Of a stretch of DNA of 5,924 nt, positions 5,860-5,924 are shown piece after piece. Numbering within the stretch: the stretch's first letter is position 1; each line of letters begins with the position of its first letter. Location: NCBI GenBank assembly GCA_021788565.1, contig JAJYKO010000402.1, positions 1 to 5,924 of the forward strand, written 5' to 3'. Position numbers and translations under genes: made by a program. The DNA is from Chloroflexota bacterium. Its GTDB lineage: Bacteria > Chloroflexota > UBA6077. The notes under the pieces were generated by a model. That model was not told where the DNA came from. It was given only the letters and a program-made list of their open reading frames with translations, and did not search any database.

Positions 5860-5924
5860 CAGGCTTCCCCACCAGCAGGTTGTCAGTAAGCGGCACGGTC
5901 ACGAAAACCGTTGTGCCCTCACCT
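5831..5924 (-). CDS. Sensor histidine kinase, C-terminal end only
   Basis: Only the last 30 residues are in the window, beginning in frame at 5923 and ending with TGA at 5833-5831. The segment GEGTTVFVTVPL is the typical last strand of a histidine kinase ATPase domain (G-x-G-T-x-V-x-V-x-x-P), followed by an 18-residue tail. The other two forward frames on this strand hit stops within this stretch. The gene overlaps the response regulator by 29 bases, so the two form a two-component pair. With a NarL-type partner the kinase is probably of the HisKA_3 type, but its sensor and dimerisation domains lie outside the window, so what it senses cannot be told. Confidence 0.8.
   Translation of the reverse strand, partial: GEGTTVFVTVPLTDNLLVGKPDEQAPSIAG

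Noticed and set aside
5104..5889. Open plus-strand frame of 261 codons over the response regulator
   Set aside because: It is the antisense of a receiver plus LuxR-type protein with all key residues in place, and its translation resembles no protein I know.

Overview
The window is a compact, GC-rich (roughly 60 percent or more by eye) bacterial segment in which every supportable gene lies on the minus strand, reading right to left. It holds the end of a sensor histidine kinase gene, a complete NarL/LuxR-type response regulator, a gene-free leader of about 210 bases, and a three-gene operon for a membrane-bound molybdenum enzyme. The operon order is iron-sulfur subunit (B), NrfD-type membrane subunit (C), then molybdopterin catalytic subunit (A), which runs off the left edge. 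I see no RNA genes, insertion sequences, CRISPR arrays or phage genes. Long plus-strand frames are antisense shadows of these genes.

Layout from right to left. 5924-5831: last 30 residues of a histidine kinase. 5859-5209: 216-residue response regulator, overlapping the kinase by 29 bases. 5208-4999: leader with short direct and inverted repeats and a strong ribosome binding site. 4998-4069: 309-residue Tat-exported ferredoxin-like subunit with 16 cysteines for four [4Fe-4S] clusters. 4058-2787: 423-residue NrfD/HybB-like quinone-interacting membrane protein. 2790-1: 930 residues of a Tat-exported molybdopterin oxidoreductase with an N-terminal [4Fe-4S] motif and a probable cysteine molybdenum ligand. 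The C-terminal end is missing. B-C are separated by 10 bases and C-A overlap by ATGA, so the three are almost certainly co-translated.

Working model: subunit A acts on a substrate outside the cytoplasmic membrane, electrons pass through the five [4Fe-4S] clusters of A and B, and C exchanges them with the membrane quinone pool. The B-C-A order and the adjacent two-component system recall tetrathionate reductase (ttrSR-ttrBCA) and Bacillus selenate reductase (srdBCA), but the substrate cannot be read from this sequence. Sulfur oxyanions, polysulfide, selenate or arsenate are all possible, and so is operation in the oxidative direction. The two-component pair probably senses a related signal and may act on the repeat-rich leader.

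The organism is a high-GC bacterium with respiratory metabolism and good AGGAGG-type ribosome binding sites. Uncultured lineages such as Rokubacteria, Methylomirabilota, Chloroflexota or deltaproteobacterial groups would fit, but the window does not settle the phylum.
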